Shown: positions 7,268 to 15,400 of the stretch, in pieces
Position numbering within the stretch: the first letter of the stretch is position 1
Layout of the letters: each line of letters opens with the position of its first letter
Assembly (NCBI GenBank): GCA_903885605.1
Contig: CAISJD010000012.1
Location: 1-43,660 of the forward strand
From: an uncultured Chthonomonas sp.
GTDB lineage: Bacteria > Armatimonadota > Chthonomonadetes > Chthonomonadales > CAJBBX01
Length of the DNA: 43,660 bases
Direction of reading: 5' to 3'
The notes under the pieces: generated by a model
Databases searched by the model: none
What the model was told of the DNA's origin: nothing
What the model saw: the letters and a program-made list of their open reading frames with translations, nothing else
Made by a program: the position numbers and the translations under genes

Positions 7268-10228
7268 ATGGGTGCATGGGTCTGCACACTGTTGCTGCTG
7301 TCTGCCGTAGCCGGGGTGGCCGCGGCGGCCGGGACGCCGCTTCGGGATGCCTCCGCGGTATGGCGGTTCGGTGAGGCCGACGCAGGCCCCAGGGCACGCT
7401 ATCCGCTGACCGCCCACGGCGCCGTGACGCTTGGCGTGCCGCTGGCAGGAGATGAGCGGAGCGCTTCGCTGGCGCGGGGCGGCGACGGCACGGCGGCACG
7501 GTTCGATGGCGGCTACCTGGAGATCGGCGGACCCGCCTGCGACCCGGCCGGCGCCACCTTCACACTGCTGCTGCGCGTCCGTGACACGGCCGGCGCCTGG
7601 GACGCCCCGCTCTTCGGCAGCTACGGCGGCGACGCGGCGGTCAGCCTCTACCTGCACGGCGTTGACGGCGCCACGTTGCCCCAGCGCGACATGAACTACG
7701 CCGGCGGCCTGCTCTCCACTCCGGCTGCCTGGATGTTCGGACGGCCCGACGGCCCGCGCGCCATCGCCGGTCCGCGCGGCGTGGTCGAGTGCCTCTGGGG
7801 CTCCTCGGGCGTGCCGCCGACACCGGGCCGCATGGCCATGCAGCCCAAGGGCTTTCCCGTAGCCGACCCGCCCCCGCTGCCACGCGACACCCGCAACGGC
7901 GTCCTGCGTCTCATGTTTCCCATGGCGCCCTTCGGGGCAGACGCCTGGCACGACATCATCGTGCGCGGCACGGAGGCCAAGATCGAGCTCTGGATCGACG
8001 GCGTCCTGGTCGATGAGGAGTTCCCCGTCGGCGCCACGCGGCCCGCAACGGCGCCGCGGCTCTTCGGTGCGGCGCGGGCGGCGGACGGGAGCCTGATCTC
8101 GGGCTTCCATGGCCTCATGGATCACGCCGCGATGTGGCGCCGGGCCCTCACCGTGCCGGAGATCGTGGCCCTGAGCGGCGGCCCCCGGGCGGCCAGGCAG
8201 CGGGAGCGGGCTGTCCTTGGCGCGCCGCCGGAGCGGATGCAGTACTTCCGGGCTCGGGGCCATAACTCCAAGGCCGGCGACTGCATCCCCTTCTACCACG
8301 ACGGAACCTTCCACCTCTTCTATCTCATCCTGCGGCGCAACATGCACAGCAAGTTCGACGGCGGCCACGGCGGGCTCGAGATCCACCATGCCTCCACGCG
8401 CGACCTCGTCCACTGGCGGCACCACCCGGTCGTGGCGCCCATCACGGAGCAGTGGGAGGCGTGGAACGGTACCGGCGGCGTGGTGCATCACGACGGCAAG
8501 TTCTGGTGGTTCTATCCCACACCCGACTACGACGGCTCGCGCGGGGGCATCCAGCTCGCGGTCAGCGAGGACGGCGATAACTACGTCAAGCGGACCCCGC
8601 ATCCCTATATCGAGGGCGGCGACTGCGAGGTGTTCGCCGACCCCGACCCGGCAAGCAAGCTCTTCCACCTCGTGAAGCTGGGCAAGTCGGTGGGCGCCGG
8701 ACTGCCCGCACTGACGGACAAGACGCTGGTCTGCTGGGCCTCGCCCGCCGACCTGGACCAGCATGGCGCGGGGCTCCTCACAGTGGAGGGGCCGGGCGGC
8801 AGGTTCGACTCCATCGTGCTGGGCGAGGCCGCCCACCGCCGCTGGATGGCCGGGAGCGACAGCTTCCAGCGGACCCAGCGGGACCAGACCGCCAACGCGC
8901 AGGAGACCGCCGCACCCGGCGAGCAGGTGCAGATCGCGGTGGTCTACTCGGGCGCCGACGTGACGATCTACCGCAACGGCGCCCGCTACGCCTCGTACTC
9001 CGTGGCGAGTCCGCTGGACCTGGGGCCCGGCGCCCGGGTGCTGGTGGGCCTGCGCCACGTGGATCGGCGCGGCGACCCCAGGGCCCACTTCCGAGGCTCC
9101 ATCGCCGACGCCAGGGTCTATGCCGAGGCGCTTACCGCCGAGCAGGTGGCCGCGCTGAAGCCCCACGACCCGGCGGGTCCCAGGCCGCTGGTTTGGTTCG
9201 ACTTCGGCGCCGGCGCCACGGTGGATCGCGCGGGTTGCCTGGCCACGGCCTCGCTGGAGGGCGCCGCCCAGGTGCGCGACGGCCGCCTGATCCTGGACGG
9301 CAAGGGGAGCCGCCTCACGGCGGGCGCGCGGATGACCGAGATGGCCCACTGGGTCTCCGAGGACCTACGCAACTGGCGCGAGTTGCCCGAGCCCCTGATC
9401 ACCACCGACGAGTCGTTTATCCCCAATATGTGCCCGCACTGGTTCCAGTGGAACGGCTGGAGCTACTACATCGGCGGCGTCAACGGCATCTGGCGTTCAC
9501 GCGGACCCTACGGCCCATGGACGCTGCAGTCGCCCGGCCGCCTTGACGCCCTCGCCGTGCCCAAGACCGGGGCGTTCACCGGCAACCGTCGCCTCCTCGC
9601 CGGGTTCGTCACTGACGATGGCTGGGGCGGCGACCTGGTGCTGCGCGAGTTGGTGCAACACTCCGACGGCGTCCTCGGCACTCGCTTCGTGCCGGAGATG
9701 ATTCCCACATCGGGCAAGCCCCTTCCGCCCGCGGGCTGGGACAAGCCCATCAGGATCGATGCCGGGCAGGGCAGGCGCCAGGTCCTCCTCGGCGGCCTAC
9801 CCAATCACGTGCGGATCACACTCACCCTGGAGCCGCAGGGGGCCGTCGCCGCCTACGGTGTGCGGCTCCGCACCACCGACGGCGAGCATGATGGCGCCGA
9901 GTTTCGCCTGACGCCCGGCACAGCCACCGCAAGCTTCTCGGCCTCCACCCACAGCGGCAGCGGAGTGGAGAGGACCGGCGGCCCTGCCATTGACGGCCTG
10001 CGGGGCCTCGATCGTCCCGTGCGGCTGGACATCATCTGCCGCCACGACATCGTCGACGTGGAGATCGACGGTCGGCACACGCTGGTCAACCGCTTCTGGA
10101 ACCCCAAGGGCGATCGCCTCGGCCTCTGGGTGGAGGGCGGCTCCATGATCGCCCGGGAGATCGTCATCCTCCCGCTGCTCGACCACGTGCCGCCAGGTGC
10201 GCTGAGGCCGGCGGAGAGGGGGACGTAG
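7268..10228 (+). CDS. Secreted GH32-like beta-propeller protein with two LamG domains
   Basis: A 986-residue exported protein. The signal peptide is residues 1-21 (MGAWVCTLLLLSAVAGVAAAA). The ATG at 7268 is chosen because AGGAGG at 7253 sits 9 bases upstream; the frame itself opens at 7241. Residues about 30-305 form a LamG/concanavalin-A-like domain. A five-bladed propeller of the GH32/GH43 type follows: Asp338 in GDCIPFYHDG stands where the nucleophile lies, and Asp458 in FADPD matches the stabilising FRDP motif. A second LamG domain (about 495-700) interrupts the propeller. The ECP acid motif of GH32 reads NMCP here, with Met721 instead of Glu. A C-terminal beta-sandwich like GH32C ends the protein. 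Fructan hydrolysis is the family role, but the missing Glu makes activity uncertain. Confidence 0.8.
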   Translation: MGAWVCTLLLLSAVAGVAAAAGTPLRDASAVWRFGEADAGPRARYPLTAHGAVTLGVPLAGDERSASLARGGDGTAARFDGGYLEIGGPACDPAGATFTLLLRVRDTAGAWDAPLFGSYGGDAAVSLYLHGVDGATLPQRDMNYAGGLLSTPAAWMFGRPDGPRAIAGPRGVVECLWGSSGVPPTPGRMAMQPKGFPVADPPPLPRDTRNGVLRLMFPMAPFGADAWHDIIVRGTEAKIELWIDGVLVDEEFPVGATRPATAPRLFGAARAADGSLISGFHGLMDHAAMWRRALTVPEIVALSGGPRAARQRERAVLGAPPERMQYFRARGHNSKAGDCIPFYHDGTFHLFYLILRRNMHSKFDGGHGGLEIHHASTRDLVHWRHHPVVAPITEQWEAWNGTGGVVHHDGKFWWFYPTPDYDGSRGGIQLAVSEDGDNYVKRTPHPYIEGGDCEVFADPDPASKLFHLVKLGKSVGAGLPALTDKTLVCWASPADLDQHGAGLLTVEGPGGRFDSIVLGEAAHRRWMAGSDSFQRTQRDQTANAQETAAPGEQVQIAVVYSGADVTIYRNGARYASYSVASPLDLGPGARVLVGLRHVDRRGDPRAHFRGSIADARVYAEALTAEQVAALKPHDPAGPRPLVWFDFGAGATVDRAGCLATASLEGAAQVRDGRLILDGKGSRLTAGARMTEMAHWVSEDLRNWRELPEPLITTDESFIPNMCPHWFQWNGWSYYIGGVNGIWRSRGPYGPWTLQSPGRLDALAVPKTGAFTGNRRLLAGFVTDDGWGGDLVLRELVQHSDGVLGTRFVPEMIPTSGKPLPPAGWDKPIRIDAGQGRRQVLLGGLPNHVRITLTLEPQGAVAAYGVRLRTTDGEHDGAEFRLTPGTATASFSASTHSGSGVERTGGPAIDGLRGLDRPVRLDIICRHDIVDVEIDGRHTLVNRFWNPKGDRLGLWVEGGSMIAREIVILPLLDHVPPGALRPAERGT

Positions 10229-10296
10229 GCCCTGCACAGCATCAAGACGGCGATGGACCCAAGCTACCGTTGGCGTTGGCCCCCGACCATCGGTGA

Positions 10297-10316
10297 TACA
10301 ATGCAGTATGTGCAGT
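10297..10316 (+). promoter_or_regulatory. Possible promoter/operator of the RHH-PIN pair
   Basis: A TACAAT at 10297-10302 resembles a -10 box, with TTGGCC at 10276-10281 as a poor -35 at a short 15-base spacing. Directly after it, TGCAGT occurs twice at 10302 and 10311, a 9-base period. Ribbon-helix-helix antitoxins usually bind short tandem or inverted repeats over their own promoter, so this may be the autoregulatory site. Weak evidence. Confidence 0.3.
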
Positions 10317-10330
10317 GGGAGGTCACAGGC

Positions 10331-10618
10331 ATGCACCGAACGACTGAAGTGCGCCTGCCGGAGGAGCTGGTCCGGCGCATCGACCAACGCGTGGGCAGGC
10401 GGGGAAGCGACCGTAGCCGTGCCATCGAAGAGCTCATCGAAACTGGACTCGCGACCGAGTGGGCGCGACCGGCGGGCCCGAAGCTGGCCGACCTACTGGC
10501 GATGGCCACCGGACCGTGCCCGGCGGACACGATGACCGACGCTGAGTTGGCCGCGTTCGCTGAGGACGAGGTGAGGGCTCAGCGGGCCGAGCCTGGATTC
10601 GTCAGCGCACATGCCTGA
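10331..10618 (+). CDS. Ribbon-helix-helix (CopG-like) antitoxin
   Basis: A 95-residue protein whose first 45 residues form a ribbon-helix-helix DNA-binding fold: the strand TTEVRLPEELV, the helix RRIDQRVGRR, then SDRSRAIEELIETGL. The acidic C-terminal tail (DTMTDAELAAFAEDEVRA) is typical of the toxin-binding part. GGGAGG at 10317-10322 lies 8 bases before the ATG at 10331, which decides the start although the frame opens at 10253. It overlaps the downstream PIN gene by 8 bases, the usual antitoxin-first VapBC arrangement. Expected to neutralise the PIN protein and repress the operon. Confidence 0.87.
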   Translation: MHRTTEVRLPEELVRRIDQRVGRRGSDRSRAIEELIETGLATEWARPAGPKLADLLAMATGPCPADTMTDAELAAFAEDEVRAQRAEPGFVSAHA

Positions 10619-11096
10619 GAGGCCGGGTATCGTCCTCGATACCGGCATCGTACTTCAGGCTGTCCTTCGGCCGGCGGGACCGGCGGGTCGCTTGGTCTCG
10701 CTCGTGGATCGCGGTCTCTTCTGCGTGTACCTGTCCGATGCATGTGTCTCCGAGTACCGTGACGTGCTTCGACGCCCGGCAGTGCGAGCGAAGAACCCAT
10801 ACCTGACCGACGAGCTGGCCGAGGCCGTCGTGACGGCGATATGTGGCAGCGCCGTTCTCGTGCCAGACCCCCTCGACCACTCATTCCGCCTTCGAGACCC
10901 CAATAATGAGCACATCGTGAACTTGGCCGTCACGGCAAACGCGGACTATATCGTGAGCCGAGATAACGATCTCCTTGACCTGGTGCACGATGGGGCGTTC
11001 ATCGGCCGGTTCCCTCGCCTCAGGGTAGTCGATCCTGTAGCTTTCCTCCATGAAATGAACGCACAGAATCCGCGCGATTCCGAGCCGCCCACGTGA
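10611..11096 (+). CDS. PIN-domain toxin (putative ribonuclease)
   Basis: A 161-residue PIN protein of the kind annotated as a putative toxin-antitoxin component. Visible acidic metal-site residues are Asp10 in IVLDTGI, Glu48 in SEYRDVL, Asp96 in RDPNNEHIV, and Asp118/Asp120 in IVSRDNDLLDL. PIN toxins bind Mg2+ or Mn2+ and cut tRNA, rRNA or mRNA. The length and DPNNEHIVNLAV block fit the TIGR00305-like group rather than classic short VapC. It overlaps the antitoxin by 8 bases, and its TGA stop shares a base with the ATG of the GH51 gene, so read-through transcription into that gene is likely. Confidence 0.88.
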   Translation: MPERPGIVLDTGIVLQAVLRPAGPAGRLVSLVDRGLFCVYLSDACVSEYRDVLRRPAVRAKNPYLTDELAEAVVTAICGSAVLVPDPLDHSFRLRDPNNEHIVNLAVTANADYIVSRDNDLLDLVHDGAFIGRFPRLRVVDPVAFLHEMNAQNPRDSEPPT

Positions 11097-13141
11097 TGCG
11101 TATGGTCGCGCCATTGGCTGCCTGCGAGGTCCATCGAGTTGGCCCGACGAAGCCCGGCATCGGTTGCCATGTCCTTGCCCTGCTCGTCTTCGCGACGCCC
11201 GGCCTCGCCGCCTCCCCGTCTCCCAACCTCCTACCCAGCCCCTCCTTCGAGGCGGGCCGCCGGGTGGGCGCGCCGGGGTGGGTCACCCGCGCCTGGGCCG
11301 GAGGCGAGCGGTGCGCGTGGACGGTGGTGTCGCCGGGGCGGACGGGGAGGCGGTGCGTCTCCATCCGATCCGATGCGGGCTCCGATGCGGCCTGGACCGC
11401 CACTGTCCCCGTGGAACCGGGCGCCCACTACCGGCTCTCTGGTTGGATCCGCACTCGCCGCGTTCGGGGCGCTGTGGGCGCCCTGCTCAACATCCAGAAC
11501 CTGCAGCACGTGCGAACGCCCAGGGTGCGCGGCGACTCGGGGTGGACGCGGGTCGAGGTGCGCTTCGCCAGCGGCGCCGAGACCCTTGTGGAGGTCAACT
11601 GCCTCTTCGGCGGCTGGGGCCGGTCCACCGGCCAGGCCTGGTTCGACGACATCGCGCTGGAGCGCATAGATCCCATGAGTGAGCCCACCTGCGCCACTGT
11701 GCGCGTCGATGCCGGAGCGCGCCTGACGCCCTACAGCCGCCGGCTCTTCGGCGGCTTCATCGAGCACTTCGATCGGCAGATCTACGGCGGCATCTTCGAG
11801 CCGGGCTCGCCGCTGGCCGACGAGAGGGGCTTCCGAACCGATGTCATTGCGGCGTTGAGGGAGTTGAAGCTCTCCATCGTCCGCTGGCCCGGCGGCTGTT
11901 TCGCCAGCGGCTATCACTGGCGTGACGGCGTGGGACCGGTTCGGAAGCCCACGCCGGACCCGGTCTGGGGCGTGACCGATCCCAACACCTTCGGAACCGA
12001 CGAGTTCGTCGAGTGGTGCCGCCGCGTGGGTTGCGAGCCCTACATCTGCACCAACATGGGCAACGGGACGCCCGAGGAGATGCGCGACTGGGTGGCCTAC
12101 TGCAGCCGGCCCGGCGGCCCCGCGGTGCGGACCTGGAGCATCGGCAACGAGAACTGGGGCGGCCACGAGATCGGCGCGCGCACCGCCGAGGAGTGGGGTC
12201 CGCTGGTGCGCCGCTCCGCCGAGCTGATGCTGCGGGCCAACCCGCGCCTGGAGCTCCTCGCCGCTGCCACGCCCGATGCGGGATGGACGATGCCGCTCCT
12301 CGCCGCCGCCGGGAGCAAGCTGCGCAGCGTGGCGATCCACGAGTACTGGCTTCCCTGCTGGGGCGAGAACCTGATGCCCGACTACCTCACCTGCATTATG
12401 AACTCGGATGGCCCCGAGGCGACCATCTCTCGCGTGGTCGATCTGCTGGACGACGCGGGTGTGCGGGGACGCGTCGGGATCGCGTTCGACGAGTGGAACC
12501 TGCGCGGATGGCACCACCCCGGCTTCCCGCGAAAGGAGCCCACCGATCCGGCCGACGCCGCCTCGGCCGCGTTGGTCCGTGCCCGGGAGAAGAGCGACAT
12601 CCCTTCGCAGTACACCATGGCCGACGCGCTCTTCTCGGCCTCGTTCCTCAACGCCTGCCTGCGTCACGCGCCGGATGTGGCCATGTCCAACATCGCGCCC
12701 ATCGTCAACACGCGTGGACCGCTCTACGTGCATCCGGGTGGCCTCGTGAAGCGGACCACTTACCACGTGCTGTATATGTATGCCCGACTACTGGGTGAGC
12801 GCGTGGCAGCCGCCCACGTCGAGGCTCCCGTCCTGGCGCACGCGGGCCGGAGCGTCGCCGCCCTGGACGCCGTGGCAACCTGCGACCTGGCCCGCAAGCG
12901 GTGGCGCGTGGCGCTGCTGAACCGCCGGCCCGACCAGCCGCTGGAGTGCCGGGTGACGCTGGCCGGCAAGCCGTTGGAGGGCCGCCACGCCGCCTGGGCC
13001 CTCTCCGGCGATTCGCCCGAGGCCTACAACAGCGTAGAGCGGCCCGACCGCGTCACGCCGCAGCGGGTGGAACTGGAGTTCCGCGCGGGCAAGGTAACGC
13101 TGCCCCCGCACTCGCTGACGGTGGTGGAGGTGGCGCGGTAG
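11096..13141 (+). CDS. Alpha-L-arabinofuranosidase, glycoside hydrolase family 51, with N-terminal CBM-like domain
   Basis: A 681-residue enzyme expected to cut terminal arabinofuranose from arabinan or arabinoxylan. Residues about 45-195 form a carbohydrate-binding-module-like jelly-roll (NLLPSPSFEAG through GQAWFDDIALERI). The GH51 barrel starts at LTPYSRRLFGGFIEHF; Glu352 in WSIGNENWG is the acid/base and Glu466 in IAFDEWNL the nucleophile. A C-terminal beta-sandwich follows. The start is unclear: GTG 11093, ATG 11096 and ATG 11102 all overlap or abut the PIN gene's stop. A hydrophobic stretch, CHVLALLVFATPGLAA, looks like a signal-peptide core but begins 23 residues in, giving an unusually long n-region. 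The original 5' end may have been altered when the toxin-antitoxin pair arrived (inference). Confidence 0.92.
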   Translation: MRMVAPLAACEVHRVGPTKPGIGCHVLALLVFATPGLAASPSPNLLPSPSFEAGRRVGAPGWVTRAWAGGERCAWTVVSPGRTGRRCVSIRSDAGSDAAWTATVPVEPGAHYRLSGWIRTRRVRGAVGALLNIQNLQHVRTPRVRGDSGWTRVEVRFASGAETLVEVNCLFGGWGRSTGQAWFDDIALERIDPMSEPTCATVRVDAGARLTPYSRRLFGGFIEHFDRQIYGGIFEPGSPLADERGFRTDVIAALRELKLSIVRWPGGCFASGYHWRDGVGPVRKPTPDPVWGVTDPNTFGTDEFVEWCRRVGCEPYICTNMGNGTPEEMRDWVAYCSRPGGPAVRTWSIGNENWGGHEIGARTAEEWGPLVRRSAELMLRANPRLELLAAATPDAGWTMPLLAAAGSKLRSVAIHEYWLPCWGENLMPDYLTCIMNSDGPEATISRVVDLLDDAGVRGRVGIAFDEWNLRGWHHPGFPRKEPTDPADAASAALVRAREKSDIPSQYTMADALFSASFLNACLRHAPDVAMSNIAPIVNTRGPLYVHPGGLVKRTTYHVLYMYARLLGERVAAAHVEAPVLAHAGRSVAALDAVATCDLARKRWRVALLNRRPDQPLECRVTLAGKPLEGRHAAWALSGDSPEAYNSVERPDRVTPQRVELEFRAGKVTLPPHSLTVVEVAR

Positions 13142-13182
13142 GTCTCCGCCCCGGCCATTGCGGCTGCTGCGTCGACGAGGGC

Positions 13183-14571
13183 CTACCTCACCCGCTCGGG
13201 CCGGGAGGCATCCCCTTCAATCGTCTCCGGCAGGCGCCAGACGCGGTCGCCGGCCCGGTTCGTGAAGTAGAGGCTCGAGGGCGAGGGCTGGAACGCGTGG
13301 CCGTCGGCCCAGAAGGCGTAGAAGTCCGGGTGCGCGTCCAGCGGGCGGCGGACGTAGCTCTGGTTCCGGTCGCTACCGGACGTGACCTCCGCGGTCTTGC
13401 GCCATGTCTTGCCCTGGTCGCGGCTGGTCCAGATCGCCACCTCGCCGCCCGTTCCGTAGGCCTGCGGGCCTGGCTCCGTGGGCCCGATGACCCGCCAGAC
13501 GCCGCCCGGCTCCACATAGAGCGAGCCCATGTCGTAGTTGTGGTCGCAGGGCGCCACGTCGTGGATTCGCCACTCACGTCCTGTCCAGTGGGCGAGGGTC
13601 CACATGCGGGGCCCATGCTCCGGCCCCGGCTCAGGGCCGCCGCTCGTCACATAGAGGACGATGGGGTTGCCGCGAGCGTCAAAGCCCACGTCATTGATGT
13701 AAACGAGCTTGCCCTCGGCCGAGTAGGCGCGCACCAGGGCGGGGCACGCAGGGTCCGTCAGAGGGATGGGCAGTGTCTCGCCCGCCATGGTCTGCCAGGT
13801 GGCGCCGACATCGCGGGTCTGCACGACGTAGAGGTCGGTGCGCTTGTCCACATCGCCGCCGGGATGCCGCATGAAGGCGCTGACCAGCGTGCCGCCGCGC
13901 CGGGCCGAGACCTGGTAGTGGCCCTCCATGCCCGCCAGCTTCCTGTCCTCGGACCACGCGACGCCGTCGCGGCTGGTCTCGAAGTAGAGCTCGCGGCCCC
14001 GGGTGTACTTGGTGAAGAGGTGCAGGAAGCCCTTGCCGGGGATGACCCACGGCTGCGGGTAGGTCATCTCCTCCGTGGAGATTAGCTCGAACGCATCGAC
14101 GCTGTAGGGTCGGACGCTGCGGTACTTGAAGCCCATGCGCGCGCGGCCGCGGCCGCTGACGAAGACCCAGACGTGGCCCCGCGTATCGAGGCAGAGGCTG
14201 CCGTTGTCGTGCGGGTCCGTGACGCCCGGCTTGTCGCAGACGATGGTCGGCCGCGTCACCGTTCCGCTCCGGTGGTCGAAGGCGGCGGCCATGATCTGCA
14301 GCCTCCGCGGCGACTGCCCCTCGCCGCCGTAGGTAAAGAACGTCTTCCGCGCCACCGCCGAGTAGGCCGCCACGGGTACATGGTTGGCCGTGTAGGTGCC
14401 GAGGCCGCCGGAGTACTTGTCTCCGTAGGCGCTCTTGTACTGCCCCAGTGCGAACCAGATGCCCCGGAAGCCGGGCGCCTTGCCGCTCATCACCCGCCCC
14501 GTCTGGGCTGCCGTCCCCGCCGCCAGCGCGGCCGTCATGACCACCCAGGCCACCCGCGTGCCCATCCGCAT
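13183..14571 (-). CDS. Secreted BNR-repeat protein (BNR_4-like), possible polysaccharide-active propeller
   Basis: A 462-residue exported protein with a signal peptide at residues 1-23 (TRVAWVVMTAALAAGTAAQ). The core has the marks of the BNR_4 propeller group: GIWFALGQ, KYSGGLGTYTANH, KTFFTYGG, DPHDNGSLCLDTRGHVWVF, several S-x-D-x-G-x-x-W Asp boxes (SRDGVAWSED, TRDVGATWQ, SRDQGKTWRK). Members are found beside glycoside hydrolases and some act on uronate-rich polymers, but no reaction can be assigned here. The frame opens at 14595; ATG 14571 is chosen because a GGGAGGTGGAG run precedes it at normal distance. It is divergent from the tetR gene, so its promoter region overlaps that regulator's operator. 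Confidence 0.85.
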   Translation of the reverse strand: MRMGTRVAWVVMTAALAAGTAAQTGRVMSGKAPGFRGIWFALGQYKSAYGDKYSGGLGTYTANHVPVAAYSAVARKTFFTYGGEGQSPRRLQIMAAAFDHRSGTVTRPTIVCDKPGVTDPHDNGSLCLDTRGHVWVFVSGRGRARMGFKYRSVRPYSVDAFELISTEEMTYPQPWVIPGKGFLHLFTKYTRGRELYFETSRDGVAWSEDRKLAGMEGHYQVSARRGGTLVSAFMRHPGGDVDKRTDLYVVQTRDVGATWQTMAGETLPIPLTDPACPALVRAYSAEGKLVYINDVGFDARGNPIVLYVTSGGPEPGPEHGPRMWTLAHWTGREWRIHDVAPCDHNYDMGSLYVEPGGVWRVIGPTEPGPQAYGTGGEVAIWTSRDQGKTWRKTAEVTSGSDRNQSYVRRPLDAHPDFYAFWADGHAFQPSPSSLYFTNRAGDRVWRLPETIEGDASRPERVR

Positions 14572-14638
14572 CGCCGCTCCACCTCCCTGAAACATGCCGT
14601 CAGATTCCGCGGCGACAGCTCCTGATCCTGCAAGGACC

Positions 14639-14668
14639 TTGACAAGCCGGTCCGCTCCGCGTCATAGT
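14639..14668 (+). promoter_or_regulatory. Sigma-70-type promoter of the tetR-RND operon
   Basis: TTGACA at 14639-14644 is a perfect -35 box. CATAGT at 14663-14668 serves as the -10 box after an 18-base spacer (TCATAG at 17 is an alternative). It drives the tetR gene, whose ATG is at 14714. Confidence 0.7.
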
Positions 14669-14671
14669 GTA

Positions 14672-14687
14672 CTTACCGGTCGGTAAG
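14672..14687 (+). promoter_or_regulatory. Palindromic TetR-type operator
   Basis: CTTACCGGTCGGTAAG is an inverted repeat with two perfect 7-base arms around a 2-base centre. It lies 3 bases after the -10 box, over the expected transcription start, and matches the TTACCG/CGGTAA style of many TetR/AcrR operators. Autorepression of the downstream TetR gene and control of the efflux genes are inferred; the divergent BNR gene could also be affected. Confidence 0.8.
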
Positions 14688-14713
14688 CACCACAGCGCCG
14701 CCGCTGGAGCGCA

Positions 14714-15343
14714 ATGCCTGAAGCAGCCAACACAACCTGCGCGCCGCACGACAACACGATCGCGCAGCGCATCCTGGAGGCCGGCGTGCAGCTCTTCGCG
14801 CGCAAGGGATATGCCGCCACCTCGACCCGCGAGATCGTCGAGCGGGCGCAGATCACCAAGCCCATGCTCTACTACTACTATAAGAGCAAGGAGGGCCTCT
14901 GCCGCGTCGCGCTGGAGAGCTTCCTCGACGAGGTGGAGCGGCGGCAGCGCGAAGCGACGGCCCGGTTCAACGACCCGGTGGAGCTTCTCGTGGAGCATGT
15001 CTGGTGCCTCTTCGAGATCTTCCTGGACCGGCCCGATTTCTCGCGGCTCCTCATCACCTTTACCTTCGGGCCTGACGAACAGGTGCCCGGCATCAGCATG
15101 ATCGCCATGGCGCAACGGGCCGTGGCATCGCTGGAGCGCGCAGCCGACGCGGCGTGCCTCGCCGGGATCATCCGCAAGGGTGCGACGGGCGACCTCACCA
15201 TGGCGCTTCGCGGCGCCGTGCTGGGCTGGTCGGCCGCGGCGCTGCACCGTCCCGAAGTCGTACTAAGCCGCGAATTGGCATCCAATATCGTCCGGGACCT
15301 GCTGTGCGGGTTCGGGGCGCCCGTCCCCGCCAGGACGGCATGA
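14714..15343 (+). CDS. TetR/AcrR-family transcriptional repressor of the RND efflux genes
   Basis: A 209-residue regulator. The N-terminal helix-turn-helix spans about residues 18-65: QRILEAGVQLFARKGYAATSTREIVERA, then ITKPMLYYYYKSKEGL, with the YYYYKSKE signature in the recognition helix. The C-terminal 130 residues are helical and form the ligand pocket and dimer surface; they are diverged, so the inducer cannot be guessed. It stands first in a co-directional run of tetR, adaptor and pump, with a palindromic operator right upstream, so it probably represses itself and the pump until a toxic compound binds. Confidence 0.93.
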   Translation: MPEAANTTCAPHDNTIAQRILEAGVQLFARKGYAATSTREIVERAQITKPMLYYYYKSKEGLCRVALESFLDEVERRQREATARFNDPVELLVEHVWCLFEIFLDRPDFSRLLITFTFGPDEQVPGISMIAMAQRAVASLERAADAACLAGIIRKGATGDLTMALRGAVLGWSAAALHRPEVVLSRELASNIVRDLLCGFGAPVPARTA

Positions 15344-15400
15344 CAGAGCAACTGCGCCGGGAGCGCCCGGCGTGATGGATGGACTGATGGGAGAACTCGC

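Noticed and set aside
7181-9349. 722-codon minus-strand frame opposite the GH32-like gene
   Set aside because: Rich in His, Arg, Gly and Ala with no domain; it is the antisense shadow of a gene with signal peptide, ribosome-binding site and motifs.
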